This document shows positions 25,306 through 32,651 of a stretch of DNA of 36,219 nucleotides, piece by piece (positions within the stretch are counted from its first letter, which is position 1; every line of letters starts with the position of its first letter). Source of the DNA: Herpetosiphonaceae bacterium (GTDB lineage Bacteria > Chloroflexota > Chloroflexia > Chloroflexales > Kallotenuaceae); NCBI GenBank assembly GCA_036374795.1, contig DASUTC010000167.1:1-36219 (forward strand). Direction: 5' to 3'. The notes beneath the pieces are model-generated. The model did no database searches and was not told the origin of the DNA. It saw only the letters and a list, made by a program, of their open reading frames with translations. Position numbers and translations under genes: made by a program.

Positions 25306-25593
25306 ATGAGGCTCCTAGAGTACAAATTGCTAATCCATGCCTTTATAGAACGTCAAATTTCTGTAGAGGAGTTCGAGCGTCAATTTCTGAATGCGTTCAA
25401 ATCCGAATCAGAAGGAATGGATATGCAGCTTTTCTGCATCCTAGACGCTCTCTTTGGAGCCGTTGACAGCTACTGGCACGAGTGCCTTCCTGGTCAAGAA
25501 ACCGCTTTTATGATCTCTGAAGAGCAGCTTCGCCGTGAAGCAGCGAAGGCATTACTTCTGATTAACGAATTGGAGGGAGCGACAAATGTATGA
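25306..25593 (+). CDS. Colicin D-type immunity protein (Colicin_immun-like)
   Basis: The 95-aa helical acidic protein starts one base after the toxin stop codon, with its GGAGGAGG Shine-Dalgarno inside the last toxin codons, so translation is probably coupled. The pattern LLIHAFIERQISVEEFERQFLNAF, then LFCILDALFGAVDSYW, then ISEEQLRREAAKALLLINEL fits the Colicin_immun family (ImmD-like, usual length near 90 aa). Its job would be to bind and mask the cognate tRNase domain in the producer cytoplasm. Low GC matches the toxin tip, so the two moved as one cassette. An overlapping ATGTATGA at its stop suggests a former third cistron. Confidence 0.85.
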   Translation: MRLLEYKLLIHAFIERQISVEEFERQFLNAFKSESEGMDMQLFCILDALFGAVDSYWHECLPGQETAFMISEEQLRREAAKALLLINELEGATNV

Positions 25594-25711
25594 GGATAAG
25601 AGTTATTGATCGCTGCATTAATTCCTAATATTTTGCCTGGTCTTGTGGCTTGGTACAGCCGATCCAGTAATAGCGATCAGTGCAGCGATCAATAGCATCC
25701 AGCGCAACACC

Positions 25712-25941
25712 GGAGACAAGCCTGAACTTCACCGGGCAGCGCAAAGACGCGACGGGGCTGCTCTACTACCACGCGCGCTACTACGACCCGGAGCTGGGGC
25801 GCTTCCTGTCGGCGGACACGGTGGTGGCGGAGGTCGGCGCGCTGACGATGGCACCGAGCGATACCACCGCCGCGCCGCTCTTCGCTCAGGGCGGGCAAGG
25901 CTCCGGCAGCCGCACGCCGCAGGAGTGGCGACCGTCGGCAA
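25712..25941 (+). pseudogene. Orphan RHS-tip fragment with internal deletion
   Basis: Bases 25712-25926 copy the RHS core ([14 protein letters not shown] to SGSRTPQE) with one mismatch. At 25925-25941 the sequence jumps to a match of the region just before the Hint domain (24573-24589, one mismatch). The join removes 298 bp relative to the full gene, shares GT as microhomology and breaks the frame. There is no start codon with a Shine-Dalgarno. It is a remnant of an earlier toxin end or of a tip duplication. Confidence 0.88.
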
Positions 25942-25966
25942 GCTGATCCGCCTATGATTGCGGACG

Positions 25967-26851
25967 CTAGACGTAGAGCGCCGCCAGCGTGCAGACGAAG
26001 AGCACCACGGCGATATAGCCGTTGATGTTGAAGAAGGCCAGGTTGATCTTGCTCAGATCGTCGGGCTTGACCAGGCTGTGCTCCCAGATCAGCAGCCCAG
26101 CCGTGATCGCCAGGCCCAGGTAGAAGGGCCAGCCCAGCCCCAGCAGCACTCCCACGCCGATCAGCGCCGCCAGCATGCCCACATGGAACGTGCGCGCCAT
26201 GGTGAGGCCGAATGGAACGCCGTAGTCGGCGGGCATCGAGTGCAGGCCCTCCCGCCGATCGAACTCGACATCCTGGCAGGCATAGAGCATATCGAAGCCG
26301 CCGATCCACAGCGCGACCGCCAGCGCCAGCAGCAGCATCGGCGCAACCTCCGGCCACGCGAACGACGGACGGACCGCCAGCCAGCCCCCGGCAGGTGCAA
26401 TCGCATCGGTCAGGCCCAGCGCGACGTGACATAACGGGTTGAAGCGCTTGGTGTACGAGTAGAAGACCAGCGCGGCCAGCGCGATCGGCGAGAGCAGCAG
26501 GCAGAGCGGATTGAGCATATAGGCCGCGACCACCAGGATCGCCATCGACAGCAGCGCCGTGAGCAGCACGGCCCGCGCCGAGAGCTGGCCCGCCGGTATT
26601 GGCCTGCGCGCCGTGCGCGGATTGCGCGCGTCGATGTGCCGATCGATATAGCGGTTGAGCGACATCGCGGCAGTGCGCGCGGCGGCCATCGCCACCGTGA
26701 CCCAGAAGAAGACGCTCAGCGATGGAAAGCCGCCCGCCGCCAGCAGGCTGCCCAGGTAGGCGAACGGCAGCGCGAAGATCGTATGCTCGAACTTGATGTT
26801 TTCCGACAGGATCGCGATCGAGCGTGGAAGACGTGGACGAGTTGCATGCAT
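25967..26851 (-). CDS. mqnP: UbiA-family prenyltransferase, MqnP/4-hydroxybenzoate polyprenyltransferase-like
   Basis: The 294-aa integral membrane protein has about eight hydrophobic segments. It shows the two UbiA Asp motifs: NRYIDRHIDARNPRTARRP (about residues 68-86) and GGFDMLYACQDVEFDRREG (about 180-198). The opening NIKFEHTIFALPFAYLG is characteristic of the MqnP-like branch, which prenylates the aromatic precursor in futalosine-type menaquinone synthesis; the other possibility is generic UbiA. The ATG at 26851 is preferred over upstream starts because a perfect TATAAT lies in the extension. It is convergent with the RHS remnant and divergent from the HAD gene. Confidence 0.88.
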   Translation of the reverse strand: MHATRPRLPRSIAILSENIKFEHTIFALPFAYLGSLLAAGGFPSLSVFFWVTVAMAAARTAAMSLNRYIDRHIDARNPRTARRPIPAGQLSARAVLLTALLSMAILVVAAYMLNPLCLLLSPIALAALVFYSYTKRFNPLCHVALGLTDAIAPAGGWLAVRPSFAWPEVAPMLLLALAVALWIGGFDMLYACQDVEFDRREGLHSMPADYGVPFGLTMARTFHVGMLAALIGVGVLLGLGWPFYLGLAITAGLLIWEHSLVKPDDLSKINLAFFNINGYIAVVLFVCTLAALYV

Positions 26852-26881
26852 AGGATTTGATTCTACTCCGTGAACACCTGC

Positions 26882-26887
26882 ATTATA
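26882..26887 (-). promoter_or_regulatory. -10 element of the UbiA-family gene
   Basis: TATAAT on the - strand lies about 30 bp before the ATG; no clear -35 was found. Confidence 0.5.
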
Positions 26888-26917
26888 CTGGGTTACGCGC
26901 GCCGATGCTGAAGCGGC

Positions 26918-26947
26918 TTGCGCTTGAGCCACGGGTGCTGGTATGCT
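26918..26947 (+). promoter_or_regulatory. Promoter of the first HAD gene, likely leaderless
   Basis: TTGCGC (26918-26923), 18 bp and TGG-extended TATGCT (26942-26947) place the transcript start at or within a base or two of the ATG at 26954. No Shine-Dalgarno is present. Confidence 0.55.
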
Positions 26948-26953
26948 TTAGGC

Positions 26954-27685
26954 ATGTCCACAGACCGGCGCTACACCGCTATTTCATTCGATGTCGGCTA
27001 CACCCTGATCGAGCCAATCGGCGAAGCGCCGACGATCGTCGCCACGCTGCTGGCGGAGCTGGGAGTCCAGCCCGACGATGCTGCGCTTTCCGCCGCGCAC
27101 CGTCGCGCCGAGCGTCTGTTTCTGGCCGATTATCTGCGTCCGCTCAGCGATACCTGGGAGGCCGATGAGCGTATCAATCGCCTGTACCTGCGCTACTACG
27201 GCCAGTGGCTCGCCGAGATGGGCGTCTCCGACCCCGATGCGCGCTACGCCCAGACGATCATCGACCGCTACCTCGATCCCGCGAACTGGCGGCTGTACCC
27301 GCACGTGCTGGAGACGCTGTCGGCGCTGCACGCGCAGGGCTACCGCCTGGGCATCGCCTCGGATTGGGTATCGGGGCTGCCGCGTATTTTGCACACCCTT
27401 GGCCTGTCGCGCTACCTCGATTGGGCGCTGGTTTCAGGCGCCATCGGCTTTGCCAAGCCGTCGCAGGAGTTTTATCGGCTGGTGCTGCGGCGTGCGGAAG
27501 TGCGGCCCGAACAGATTGTGCATGTCGGTGATAGCTACTACGCCGATGTGCGCGGCGCGCGGACGGTGGGCATGGATGCGATCCTGCTCGACTGGCGGCG
27601 GCGCACCTGGCCCAGGCTCGACGTGCCGGTGATCCACGCTATTGCCGAGCTGCCGCCGCTGCTGGGCAAGTCCGCTGCTTTCTAA
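26954..27685 (+). CDS. HAD-family hydrolase, tandem copy 1
   Basis: The 243-aa protein has HAD motif I FDVGYTL (nucleophile D13), motif II IASDW, the motif III lysine in GFAKPSQEFY and motif IV HVGDSYYADVRGA. A helical cap lies at about residues 25-105, so it is subclass I. The second motif I Asp (acid/base in phosphatases) is Gly, giving DxG. The start is set at 26954 because the promoter lies in the upstream in-frame extension and homology starts here. The substrate is unknown. The related gene begins 64 bp later. Confidence 0.88.
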   Translation: MSTDRRYTAISFDVGYTLIEPIGEAPTIVATLLAELGVQPDDAALSAAHRRAERLFLADYLRPLSDTWEADERINRLYLRYYGQWLAEMGVSDPDARYAQTIIDRYLDPANWRLYPHVLETLSALHAQGYRLGIASDWVSGLPRILHTLGLSRYLDWALVSGAIGFAKPSQEFYRLVLRRAEVRPEQIVHVGDSYYADVRGARTVGMDAILLDWRRRTWPRLDVPVIHAIAELPPLLGKSAAF

Positions 27686-27749
27686 GCGTTGTTGCACGTC
27701 GCGCTGGGAAAATACAGCCGCGTGTAACGATTCACGATAGATTTTTTTG

Positions 27750-28463
27750 ATGATCAAAGCTGTTTTTTTCGATGTCGGTCATACCCTGCTCCACCCCGCG
27801 CAGCCCACTGCGGAGGTCTGCCGTCAACTGTTGCAGGCGCACGGCCACAATGTCTCGCAGGAGACGGTCGATATGGCGATGCGGCTGGCGGATGTCGAGC
27901 ACATGGCCCGCTACCACTCGCTGCGCGATGATTGGTCGCATGCGCAGACGATCCGCGCGATGTGGCTGGACTACTACCGCCAGGTCTTCGACGCGCTTGG
28001 CCTGTACGACGAAGAGCAACAGTTGGCACATGAGCTGATCGCATGGTATGGCGAGCCAGCCGCATGGCAGCCGTTTCCTGAGTCGCGCGCGGTGCTGGAG
28101 TGGCTACATACCCGTGGCTTCTGTGTGGGCGCGGTGTCGGATTGGGCACCGACGCTGCCGCGTATCCTGCATGCCCACGGCTTTACGCGCTTCCTCGATT
28201 TCGTGCTCTGCTCAGGCAACATCGGCTTTGCCAAGCCCAGCCTCCAGTTCTACCGGCTGGCGCTTCAGCGCGCCGGGGTGCAGCCCCACGAGGCGCTGCA
28301 CATCGGCGACAGCTACTACGCCGATGTGCGCGGCGCGCGAGCCGCGGGGATCGAGCCGGTGCTGCTCGATCGCGCCGGGAAAGCGCCCGCCGTGGATTGC
28401 GCGGTGATCCGCGATCTACGCGAGCTTGAGACAATGCTGGCTCCGGCGCGCTCGACTACCTGA
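27750..28463 (+). CDS. HAD-family hydrolase, tandem copy 2
   Basis: The 237-aa paralog of the previous gene has FDVGHTL (D8, again DxG), VSDWAPTLPRILH, NIGFAKPSLQFYRLAL and HIGDSYYADVRGARAAGIEPVLLD. Shared words such as GFAKPS and GDSYYADVRGAR show a tandem duplication that is old enough for wide divergence elsewhere. The ATG at 27750 is used; a TTG lies one codon earlier. No Shine-Dalgarno is visible, and a T-run directly precedes the start. The substrate is unknown. Confidence 0.87.
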   Translation: MIKAVFFDVGHTLLHPAQPTAEVCRQLLQAHGHNVSQETVDMAMRLADVEHMARYHSLRDDWSHAQTIRAMWLDYYRQVFDALGLYDEEQQLAHELIAWYGEPAAWQPFPESRAVLEWLHTRGFCVGAVSDWAPTLPRILHAHGFTRFLDFVLCSGNIGFAKPSLQFYRLALQRAGVQPHEALHIGDSYYADVRGARAAGIEPVLLDRAGKAPAVDCAVIRDLRELETMLAPARSTT

Positions 28464-28512
28464 TAGCGCCTCTGCTCGATGGCGCGCTCCTTTGCGATCT
28501 GCCCCTGGCATT

Positions 28513-28541
28513 GCAGTTGCTGAAGGACTTACGGCAACTGC
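28513..28541. promoter_or_regulatory. Inverted repeat upstream of the DUF2267 gene
   Basis: GCAGTTGC (28513-28520) and GCAACTGC (28534-28541) are exact reverse complements with a 13-nt spacer, ending about 22 bp before the ATG. This could be an operator or a leader hairpin that ends next to the Shine-Dalgarno. Confidence 0.4.
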
Positions 28542-28563
28542 TTGCGTAAAGGAGAACATCGTA

Positions 28564-29457
28564 ATGACGCAACACGAGAATCCTCACCAGCGTACGCCAC
28601 AGGAGTCGGCGACGACCGCCGATCCTCAGACCTATCCCGGCGCGTCCGGCATCAACAAGAACATCGGCGCAACGTCGGGCCATCACAACGCCGAAGCTGG
28701 TGCCGAGCCGAGCACCGAGGAGAGCGGACGCGATCCGGCGCGCGCGCAGGCGATCGATCAGGCTCAGAATGAGGGCAAGCTGCCGCCGCCAGCCTCGTAT
28801 CGTCCCGATACGGTGGTGCGCGCGGTCGGGCCGGATGCCCGCATCGAGATGGAGCGCGGCAACGATTTTCGCAACGAGGCCAGCTTTACCAAGGGTCACA
28901 ACGCTCCTACTGCCGATCAAACGCGGTTGCCCTACACGACCGAGCAGATGGACGAGTACCTGCGCAATTCGCCGCGCGGGATCTTCCCGAACACGCCCGG
29001 CGGCGCGGGCGCAACACCGCTGTCGGCGAGTCGCAACACGTTCATCGACGATGTAACGCGCATCGGCCATTTTCCATCGCGCGCCGAGGCCGAGAAGTGG
29101 ACCCGCGCGGTCTTCAACGCGCTGCGCCATCGCGCGGTTGAAACCGACGATGCCCTGGCGACCGAGCTAGCCTCGGTGGTGCGCGTCGGCGAAGCGCCCG
29201 AAGTCCAGGTTGAGGAGATGATGTGGGGCGGCGATTTCGCCGAGCGCTATGCCCGCATGGTCTGTCTGCTGCAAAAATGGACCAGGCAGGACTTTTACCA
29301 TCAGCTCTCGGAGGAGGTCGGCGAGACGCCTGACGACCCGTGGATCGACGCGGCGGTCCACAGCTTCTTCGGCGCGCTCAAGCGGGCGCTGGGCGATGAT
29401 GCGGATCGCTCCGTGACGCATCTGGGTGAGATGCAAGAGGTCTGGGATAGCGTGTAG
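28564..29457 (+). CDS. DUF2267 domain protein with disordered N-terminus
   Basis: The 297-aa protein starts at an ATG preceded by AAAGGAG. Residues 1-155 are low in hydrophobics and rich in Gln, Asn, Gly, Pro and Thr, so probably disordered. Residues about 160-297 look like a two-halved DUF2267 domain: HFPSRAEAEKWTRAVFNALRH then, in the second half, FYHQLSEEVGE and AVHSFFGALKRALGD, ending near MQEVW. Function of the domain is unknown. It is followed 47 bp later by a coiled-coil gene, probably co-transcribed. Confidence 0.7.
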   Translation: MTQHENPHQRTPQESATTADPQTYPGASGINKNIGATSGHHNAEAGAEPSTEESGRDPARAQAIDQAQNEGKLPPPASYRPDTVVRAVGPDARIEMERGNDFRNEASFTKGHNAPTADQTRLPYTTEQMDEYLRNSPRGIFPNTPGGAGATPLSASRNTFIDDVTRIGHFPSRAEAEKWTRAVFNALRHRAVETDDALATELASVVRVGEAPEVQVEEMMWGGDFAERYARMVCLLQKWTRQDFYHQLSEEVGETPDDPWIDAAVHSFFGALKRALGDDADRSVTHLGEMQEVWDSV

Positions 29458-29504
29458 CGCTGCCCTGCCGCTGCCGGATGCGATCCCGGTGAGAGGAGAC
29501 GACT

Positions 29505-29855
29505 ATGACCGAAGGACGAAGGTTACGTGGCGACGGCGACGAGAATCTGCAAGACTACGTCGAGGAGCGGCTGACCTACGCGAGCGACACCGACGACCTG
29601 GCCGCCGCCAATCGCACGCTTGAGCAGGAGCTGGCCGACCTCAAGGCGCTTCAGCAGGAGCGCGGTCGAGCAGATGCGCGCACCAACATCGACGCGCTGA
29701 TCAAAGAGGCTGAGCTGCGCGTTCAGCGGATGGAGTTTCGCCAGGGATCGGAGCTTGAGCGCGGCAGCGGTAGCCAGGTCGATTTCGACCAGCTACCGCC
29801 GGATGCCGCAGCGCGCAAGAGCATCACCAATCGCATGGACGAGAATACCCGCTAG
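29505..29855 (+). CDS. Hypothetical coiled-coil protein
   Basis: The 116-aa hydrophilic protein is rich in Glu, Arg, Asp and Ala. Residues about 32-80 (LAAANRTLEQELADLKALQQ onward to KEAELRVQRMEF) have heptad-like spacing and should form a coiled coil. The ATG has GAGAGGAG upstream. I recognise no family. It is downstream of the DUF2267 gene on the same transcript and ends before an inverted heptad tract. Confidence 0.75.
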   Translation: MTEGRRLRGDGDENLQDYVEERLTYASDTDDLAAANRTLEQELADLKALQQERGRADARTNIDALIKEAELRVQRMEFRQGSELERGSGSQVDFDQLPPDAAARKSITNRMDENTR

Positions 29856-29867
29856 CGCTGGGATCAG

Positions 29868-29946
29868 GGAACAAGGAACAAAGGAACAAGGGAACAAGCC
29901 ATTTAAGACCTTGTTCTTTTGTTCTTTGTTCTTTTGTTCGTTGTTC
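29868..29946. repeat. Inverted heptad tract between convergent genes
   Basis: The left arm has four GGAACAA units (29868-29897). The right arm has five TTGTTC units (29911-29946) spaced 7-8 bp, in the opposite sense. The arms can fold into a long hairpin around ATTTAAGACC, so it may act as a bidirectional terminator for the coiled-coil gene and the Hsp70 gene. Confidence 0.8.
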
Positions 29947-31326
29947 TTATTGCAGGTGGCCGGTGTCTGCCAGCTGGCGGCGCAGGTGAGGATCGGAGAA
30001 GACCGCTCCCAGCCCGGATGCGACCGAGGTGAAGATGCCCTCGCCCTCGTCGAAGAGGCTATCGTTGCCGAACGTTTCTTCCAGCAGGCGCACAAAGCGC
30101 GGCACCCGCGACGAGCCGCCCGTGCGCAGCACCACGTCGATCTCGCGCGGATCGAGCTGCGCCGCGCTCAAGGCCCGCTTCAGACACGCATCAACTGCGC
30201 GCACGTCCGGCCCGATCAGACGCTCGAAGTCCCAGCGCGCCAGCGACTCGTCGAAGTTGATCGCCGAGGCGTGCATGCTCAACGTCGTCTCGGTCGTCTC
30301 AGAGAGCTGCCGCTTGGTGCCCTCGACCATCTCGTAGAGCGGCAGGCCGTAGTTTTCGCGCACCAGCGCGCGGAGCGCCCTGAGCTGCTGCGGCTTGTCG
30401 CCCGTACGAATCGCCTCGTCGATGATGTCGAGCGTCTTGGGATTATGCATCTCAACGATGCTCTGCCAGCCCTCAAGATGATCGAGCAGGAACGCGGGCA
30501 GCGGCAGGCGGCGCGGTCCCAGCACCGCGCCCGCGCCGAAGTGCGGATGCAGCTTGCCCATCACGATCCGCTGATCGAGCAGATCGCCGCCGACAGGCAC
30601 GCCGTCGGTCGCCAGGATCTCGCGCTGGCCGTTGGGCTCAATCCGCATGATCGTCACGTCGAGCGTACCGCCGCCGAAGTCAAAGACCAGCACATGCTGC
30701 GCGCGGTGGCTCTGCCGCCGATAGGTCAGCGCGGCGGCGGTCGGCTCGGCCAGAAATTGGACGTTGCGCAGCCCGGCCAGCTCGGCGGCGGCGCGCATCC
30801 GCTTGATCGCGATCTGGTCGCGGCGCTCTTCGGTGGCGTAGTGGACTGGACGCCCGATCACGATCTCATCGATCTGCTCGCCGGTCAGCTCGTGGACGCG
30901 CTCGCCGATCCGCTTCAGCGTCAGCGCGATCAGCTCCTCGACGCTCCAGGTCGCGCCGAAGACGTTGGTGCTGGTGTAGGTCGGATCGGACAGCGCCAGC
31001 TTGATCGACAGGAACAATCGTCCGGGCGCGTTGGCGTCGGTATCCACGAAGATGCCCTGTCGGATCGTGCCAACGCCCGCGAAGGTCATCGCGATCTCGC
31101 CGATGTAGGTCCGCTGGTACTCGATCTCGCGTCCGACGTTGCCCTCGGTATAGCGATTGATCGCGGCCCGGCCCAGCGCGACATCGCCCTCGCGCCCGAT
31201 GAAGAGCGCGGTTCGCAGCACGGATGGATTGGCGTTGACCGGATCAAGATCCAGCAATCGGACGCGCCGCCCATCATAGATCGTAGCGCTGGTGTTGGTC
31301 GTTCCCCAGTCTAACCCGACACGCAT
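29947..31326 (-). CDS. Hsp70-family ATPase without substrate-binding domain (YegD-like)
   Basis: The 459-aa protein carries the actin-like/Hsp70 nucleotide-binding fold: phosphate-1 motif VGLDWGTTNTSA at the N-terminus, VIGRPVHYAT, AEPTAAAL, phosphate-2 VFDFGGGTLDVTI and the adenosine motif VVLRTGGSSRVPRF near the C-terminus. It stops about where DnaK's substrate-binding domain would begin, as in YegD-like proteins. GGAGG lies 7 nt before the ATG at 31326; a longer in-frame start is rejected because it includes that site. The client or role is unknown. It has its own promoter and is not part of the fkb-like operon upstream. Confidence 0.9.
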   Translation of the reverse strand: MRVGLDWGTTNTSATIYDGRRVRLLDLDPVNANPSVLRTALFIGREGDVALGRAAINRYTEGNVGREIEYQRTYIGEIAMTFAGVGTIRQGIFVDTDANAPGRLFLSIKLALSDPTYTSTNVFGATWSVEELIALTLKRIGERVHELTGEQIDEIVIGRPVHYATEERRDQIAIKRMRAAAELAGLRNVQFLAEPTAAALTYRRQSHRAQHVLVFDFGGGTLDVTIMRIEPNGQREILATDGVPVGGDLLDQRIVMGKLHPHFGAGAVLGPRRLPLPAFLLDHLEGWQSIVEMHNPKTLDIIDEAIRTGDKPQQLRALRALVRENYGLPLYEMVEGTKRQLSETTETTLSMHASAINFDESLARWDFERLIGPDVRAVDACLKRALSAAQLDPREIDVVLRTGGSSRVPRFVRLLEETFGNDSLFDEGEGIFTSVASGLGAVFSDPHLRRQLADTGHLQ

Positions 31327-31380
31327 CTTGAACCTCCATACAAGCCAAACCATTTGCGTGACAGCACAAAACGACCAGGA

Positions 31381-31395
31381 TCATGCCTAGCATGA
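31381..31395. promoter_or_regulatory. Small dyad in the Hsp70 leader
   Basis: TCATGC-CTA-GCATGA is a perfect 6-bp dyad about 55 bp before the ATG, between the promoter and the gene. Confidence 0.3.
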
Positions 31396-31435
31396 CACCG
31401 GTCTTGATCAGTCCCGCTTGACGCGCGGAGGATCA

Positions 31436-31464
31436 ACTATACCATACGCGCGCCTGGTTGGTAA
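31436..31464 (-). promoter_or_regulatory. Putative promoter of the Hsp70-family gene
   Basis: On the - strand TTACCA (31459-31464), 17 bp and TGG-extended TATAGT (31436-31441) give a leader of about 100 nt. Confidence 0.5.
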
Positions 31465-31497
31465 GCCCCCATTTTTCTAGCGAAAGCGCAACCTTGG

Positions 31498-31521
31498 CGG
31501 GGCACGACGCGCGGTGCCCCG
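31498..31521 (-). terminator. Terminator-like hairpin after the sbnB-like gene
   Basis: CGGGGCAC (31498-31505) and GTGCCCCG (31514-31521) form an 8-bp GC stem with an 8-nt loop, 38 bp after the operon's last stop codon. No T-run follows closely, so termination may need Rho. Confidence 0.5.
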
Positions 31522-31558
31522 TCGATCGATCGGATCAATGCGGGCGCTGGAGGTCGTA

Positions 31559-32581
31559 TCACAGCGCCTCGTCCGATGGCAGAAAATCGTCGATCTGCAA
31601 CCCGATGCCCTGGCGCTGCGCCTGCTCCAGCACGAGCTGGCTGACCGCGAGATCGAGCACGCCCAGCCCGAACGGGCTAAACACGGCGATCGACTCGCGA
31701 TCGGTACGCGCCGGAGCACTGCCGCGCGTAATATCGGCCAGCGTGCAGCGGATAAAGTCGCGGTTCCGCACCTGCTGCTCGGCCAGGTGAACCGAGGTCT
31801 GCGCGCGGCAGACATGATCGACATCATCAACGATATTGTCGCAGCCGAGGATGACCTGCGGCGTCAGATCGCGCAGTGAGATATGCAGGATCGTGCTGCC
31901 CGTCGCGCACATCGAGAGATCGTCGATGGTCGGCTCGACGGCGGTGGTCGCCAGCGCGACCAGCGGCGCTTGCCGGAACACCTCCGCCGGGCTATCGACG
32001 CTCACCACACGCAGATCTTCGCGCAGCCTGCGGCAGCGCGCGGCGAAGCGCGCCGCCTGCTCTGCCTGAATGTCGAAGAGGATCACCGTGCTGATCTGCG
32101 GAAAGACCGCCAGCAGAAAGCGCGCGATCTCGAAGTTGATGATCCCGCAGCCGATCAGCCCGATCGTCTCGGCTGGACGATCCGCGTGGAGGTAGCGCGC
32201 GGCGAGCGCGGCGCTGGCGGCGGTGCGTGCGGCGCTGATCAGCGAGCCTTCCATGATCACCTCAGGCAGGCCGGTGCGAACCGAGTTCAGGATCATCACC
32301 GCCGAGGCGCGCCGGATGCCGAGATCGTGATTGCTGGGAAACGACGCGATCCATTTGACGCCGGCGATCGGCGCGTCGCCGCCCAGGAAGGCCGGCAGCG
32401 AGATGATGCGGCTGCGCGGATCGTCGGGAAAGCGCAAAAAGACCGAGTGCGGCAGGGAACTCTGGCCCCCGGCATGGACCTCGTAGGCGCGTCGTACGGC
32501 CTCGATGATCTCGTCTTCGCGGCCCGCGAGCATGTTCTGGATTTCGGTCGCCCGTAACAGGCGGATCGGAGCGAGCGTCAT
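31559..32581 (-). CDS. sbnB: SbnB-like NAD-dependent dehydrogenase (ornithine cyclodeaminase/mu-crystallin fold)
   Basis: The 340-aa protein has the family's SLPHSVFLRFP, RIISLPAFLGG, VKWIASFPSNHD and EGSLISAARTAASAALAARYL blocks, and a Rossmann loop GLIGCGIINFEIARF. These match SbnB-type enzymes more closely than true ornithine cyclodeaminase. In staphyloferrin B synthesis SbnB oxidatively cleaves N-(1-amino-1-carboxyl-2-ethyl)-glutamate to 2,3-diaminopropionate. SbnA, which makes that substrate from O-phosphoserine and glutamate, is not in the window. AAAGGAA lies 11 nt before the ATG. It is the last gene of a five-gene - strand operon, 70 bp after the fkbH-like gene, which suggests diaminopropionate supply for the same NRPS/PKS product (inference). 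Confidence 0.82.
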   Translation of the reverse strand: MTLAPIRLLRATEIQNMLAGREDEIIEAVRRAYEVHAGGQSSLPHSVFLRFPDDPRSRIISLPAFLGGDAPIAGVKWIASFPSNHDLGIRRASAVMILNSVRTGLPEVIMEGSLISAARTAASAALAARYLHADRPAETIGLIGCGIINFEIARFLLAVFPQISTVILFDIQAEQAARFAARCRRLREDLRVVSVDSPAEVFRQAPLVALATTAVEPTIDDLSMCATGSTILHISLRDLTPQVILGCDNIVDDVDHVCRAQTSVHLAEQQVRNRDFIRCTLADITRGSAPARTDRESIAVFSPFGLGVLDLAVSQLVLEQAQRQGIGLQIDDFLPSDEAL

Positions 32582-32651
32582 GCTTAAATGTTCCTTTCGA
32601 GTGGTCGTTGCCGTCGTTCGACGGCCTCAAGCGTCGGCAGCACGGGACAGC

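Noticed and set aside
29868..29946. Short repeat arrays as a CRISPR
   Set aside because: Units are 7 bp with no spacers of uniform length, and no cas genes are present.
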